Source: an uncultured Bacteroidota bacterium (GTDB lineage Bacteria > Bacteroidota > Bacteroidia > Chitinophagales > Chitinophagaceae). Taken from it: a stretch of DNA of 42,455 bases. A model generated the notes under the pieces. The model was given only the letters and a program-made list of their open reading frames with translations, made no database searches and was not told where the DNA came from. Both the position numbers and the translations under genes were made by a program. The stretch lies in assembly GCA_903887415.1 (NCBI GenBank), contig CAISPO010000049.1:1-42455 (forward strand), written 5' to 3'. Numbering within the stretch: position 1 is the first letter of the stretch; each line of letters starts with the position of its first letter. Of this stretch, positions 40,726 through 42,455 are shown piece after piece.

Positions 40726-41079
40726 ATGATCCCTGAGAAACGCGCAGCACTCACAAGAAGGGCAAACAAGCTAATTGAATGGCTACACCGTTCGGAGTAT
40801 GTTGATTATGTGAACGGCGAAACAACTACCAAGCTAATTAAGGTAATAGACCTTATTATATGGGCATTGGAGCGTAGTATTCCTGAAAGTGAATGGAAAC
40901 CATTTGAAAGGGATTTTTTAGCTACACGCCGGATTATTATTGATATTTTCGAGACAGATGAAGCGGAGAAAGCGGCTTATGAAGAATGTCTGCGAATGAC
41001 GGTCGATACATTGAGATTGTATGATAGGTTTATTGAGCAATATAATGAGCCGGAATTAAATCCTAACTTTACAAAATAG
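40726..41079 (+). CDS. Hypothetical 117-residue helical protein
   Basis: The product is almost entirely helical and highly charged (KRAALTRRANKLIEWLHRSEYVDY, LIKVIDLIIWALERSIPESEW, EAEKAAYEECLRMTVDTLRLYDRF) with no signal peptide. No internal Met could serve as a better start, and a -7 box sits directly before the ATG. A terminator follows at 41084. No family is recognised. Confidence 0.65.
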   Translation: MIPEKRAALTRRANKLIEWLHRSEYVDYVNGETTTKLIKVIDLIIWALERSIPESEWKPFERDFLATRRIIIDIFETDEAEKAAYEECLRMTVDTLRLYDRFIEQYNEPELNPNFTK

Positions 41080-41083
41080 AAAA

Positions 41084-41103
41084 CCGCCCTGGCAGGCGGC
41101 TTA
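41084..41103. terminator. Terminator between convergent genes
   Basis: CCGCC/GGCGG form a GC-only 5-bp stem with a 6-nt loop just after the stop at 41079. The following T run is weak (CTTATAT). Confidence 0.6.
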
Positions 41104-41154
41104 TATCACTCCGTTAATGACATAACAAATATACAACTGTTATGTCTAAAAACG

Positions 41155-41772
41155 CTATTTCTTTTTTGTCGTGTCTTCGTTATGCTCTTTTTTCAAAAGA
41201 CTGTCCACGTGAGTATAGATTTCACTTTTGGTCGCTTGTAATTGCTTCTGCATCGCTTCTATTGTCTGTTTCTGCTCTGTGTTTTGTGTTTTATCAGCAT
41301 TATGCCAAATAGAAGATGTAATAAATGTAGCTAATGCAGTAGCTACTGAAATGAATGCTATCCAATGGGGCCACCATTTCGTGCGAAGTAGATGCTCTCC
41401 TATCTTTAAATCCTGTGCATTTTTATTAATTGTGGATATTTTCAATTCGGTATCCACTTGTTTTGTTGCCTCCTTTTCTTTTTCTTCTGCCTTATATCTA
41501 TCGAATCGTGCTTGTTTTTGCGATAGATATTGTTCAATTGATTTTCTATTGAAAAGGTATTCCCCAAATTGACCAGCCAATCTCAATATGGATAATGATT
41601 CCCGAATAGCCAAACCTTTGTTGATTAAATATTCTTCTATTTTCTTTTTATTGCTCCCGTTAGTTATAATGATGAATTCACCCGTCCATAATGTCATTGC
41701 AGATAGGGAATTATTAATGTCTTTCCTATCCTGCTCGGTCAATTGATATTCCATAAATGGCTGTTTGCTCAA
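41155..41772 (-). CDS. Hypothetical single-pass membrane protein with coiled coils
   Basis: The 205-residue product has a cytoplasmic N-terminal part (about 1-130) with a small alpha/beta segment (WTGEFIIITNGSNKKKIEEYL) and a Lys/Glu-rich coiled coil. One membrane helix spans about 135-155 (WIAFISVATALATFITSSI), and a second polar coiled coil (about 162-200) is probably periplasmic. The ATG at 41751 (MEYQLT) is an alternative start. No family is recognised; the layout resembles small membrane anchors. Confidence 0.65.
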   Translation of the reverse strand: MSKQPFMEYQLTEQDRKDINNSLSAMTLWTGEFIIITNGSNKKKIEEYLINKGLAIRESLSILRLAGQFGEYLFNRKSIEQYLSQKQARFDRYKAEEKEKEATKQVDTELKISTINKNAQDLKIGEHLLRTKWWPHWIAFISVATALATFITSSIWHNADKTQNTEQKQTIEAMQKQLQATKSEIYTHVDSLLKKEHNEDTTKKK

Positions 41773-41848
41773 ACATACAATTCAACCATCACAAATGCAA
41801 TGCGCAAGCATAAATCTACATTCACAAATCAGTTAAAGTCGTAAGAAT

Positions 41849-41906
41849 AATTATGCTAAGCAGAAAATGAAAATCTGCCATAACCATTTTCTTGCTCAAC
41901 ATAATT
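41849..41906. repeat. 58-bp imperfect hairpin containing a shared 17-mer
   Basis: AATTATG (41849-41855) pairs with CATAATT (41900-41906), AGCA with TGCT, and GAAAATG (41863-41869) with CATTTTC (41885-41891). A small internal loop and one bulged T interrupt the stem, and the loop is 15 nt. Its right arm includes TTTCTTGCTCAACATAA, identical to 36490-36506. Confidence 0.6.
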
Positions 41907-42035
41907 TTTCCTACTGGAATAATGATTGTGAACTACGATTTATAAAGAGGATACTCATTCTACTTCGTCCAAGCTACATTTAAGATTTCAACACATACCA
42001 AACATGCCAGTATCAAGGTCATTGGGCTTCGCTGC

Positions 42036-42132
42036 TTTGTTCCATAATGTTAATATGCTAAATAGAACTAACCAATTTATTCAATAATCTATTGAAAAGA
42101 CCTATTCAACATATTAACGAATTATAGAACAA
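42036..42132. repeat. 97-bp imperfect palindrome with ATTATAGAACAA ends, copy F-D
   Basis: TTGTTCcATAAT (42037-42048) pairs with ATTATaGAACAA (42121-42132), one mismatch. GTTAATATG (42049-42057) pairs perfectly with CATATTAAC (42110-42118), leaving GA bulged on the right. AATAG/CTATT and TTCAAT/ATTGAA form inner stems. Size and architecture match 40237-40332. The gap 41773-42220 holds this element and the hairpin at 41849 and no supported gene. Confidence 0.75.
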
Positions 42133-42220
42133 TAAATGGACCAGCTTTTACGTTAGAGTGAGGATGTAAAGGTAAGTATTTAGCTGATAGTCAGCAGTTT
42201 AACTCGAAAACCAACCAATT

Positions 42221-42455
42221 ATGCAACTACCAAGAATAGAAGTGCAAAAACAAATGTTAGTGGAACAGATCGAATTTCTTACAAGAAGCTGCGAAACCGG
42301 AATTGATCCCAAGGAGCTAAAAGAAAAGATAAAAGGCTTGAGACATATGTTCCGCTCAGCAGATATGAAACACCAAATGGGTTATGTAAACACTTGCTAT
42401 GAAGCTGCTGAAATTCTGGAAAAAGATGGAAGTTTTGCTTCCTGTAAATTGGTAA
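42221..42455 (+). CDS. Hypothetical protein, truncated by the window edge
   Basis: An open frame of 78 codons runs off the right edge. It starts MQLPRIEVQKQMLVEQIEF and continues with a helical charged sequence (DPKELKEKIKGLRHMFRSADM). A copy of the ATTATAGAACAA palindrome ends about 90 nt upstream. It shows that the small-gene region extends beyond the window. No family is recognised from this part. Confidence 0.55.
   Translation, partial: MQLPRIEVQKQMLVEQIEFLTRSCETGIDPKELKEKIKGLRHMFRSADMKHQMGYVNTCYEAAEILEKDGSFASCKLV

Noticed and set aside
35602..42132. Integron gene-cassette array with attC sites
   Set aside because: The ~96-bp palindromes resemble attC in having conserved ends and variable folded centres. 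However, their ends read TTTGTTC...GAACAAA rather than RYYYAAC...GTTRRRY, gene orientation is mixed, and no tyrosine integrase is present.

Overview
The window looks like a chromosomal segment of a Bacteroidota bacterium, probably a Chitinophagaceae/Chitinophagales relative. Supporting signs are type IX secretion (T9SS) sorting domains, two PorP/SprF-like proteins, a TonB-dependent receptor with an N-terminal carboxypeptidase-regulatory domain, a LytS/LytTR two-component pair, SPII lipoproteins, and promoters of the TAnnTTTG type. No rRNA, tRNA, CRISPR array, intact insertion sequence or integrase was seen.

Region 1 (1-34.2 kb) is ordinary core sequence. It holds: three tandem secreted CarboxypepD_reg-like paralogs (154-1654); a probable nucleic-acid or phosphoester scavenging locus made of a T9SS cargo protein, a DUF5689-type lipoprotein, a TonB-dependent receptor and a divergent exported endonuclease/phosphatase (1802-7879); 3-hydroxyanthranilate dioxygenase; a CNNM/CorC-type CBS protein; a PorP/SprF protein; an Nramp-related transporter; a giant periplasmic beta-propeller fused to a predicted adenylyl cyclase (13985-17656); PPK2; RecQ with a TTG start; a possible HolD (psi)-like clamp-loader subunit; IlvE; a LytS/LytR pair; a T9SS type-B cargo plus PorP/SprF operon; a YbiT-like ABC-F ATPase; and a CocE/NonD hydrolase operon. 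Several intergenic palindromic repeats sit directly at stop codons.

Region 2 (34.2-35.9 kb) is a gene-poor, AT-rich junction. It contains one 48-codon gene, a small cluster of DnaA-box-like sites, and two large hairpins, one with 26-nt arms.

Region 3 (35.6 kb to the right edge) is visibly different. It is AT-rich and carries only small genes of mostly unknown function, several too short for usual gene callers. Four convergent gene pairs overlap at their 3' ends. Structured palindromes lie between the modules, and one family shares the core ATTATAGAACAAA. This resembles a cassette-like accessory island and continues past the right edge. Its most striking element is a ~165-nt leader (38067-38231) ahead of a lipoprotein gene. 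The leader has a nested multi-stem hairpin plus alternative pairings that could expose or occlude the translation start. Functions in this region are inferred only from sequence appearance.
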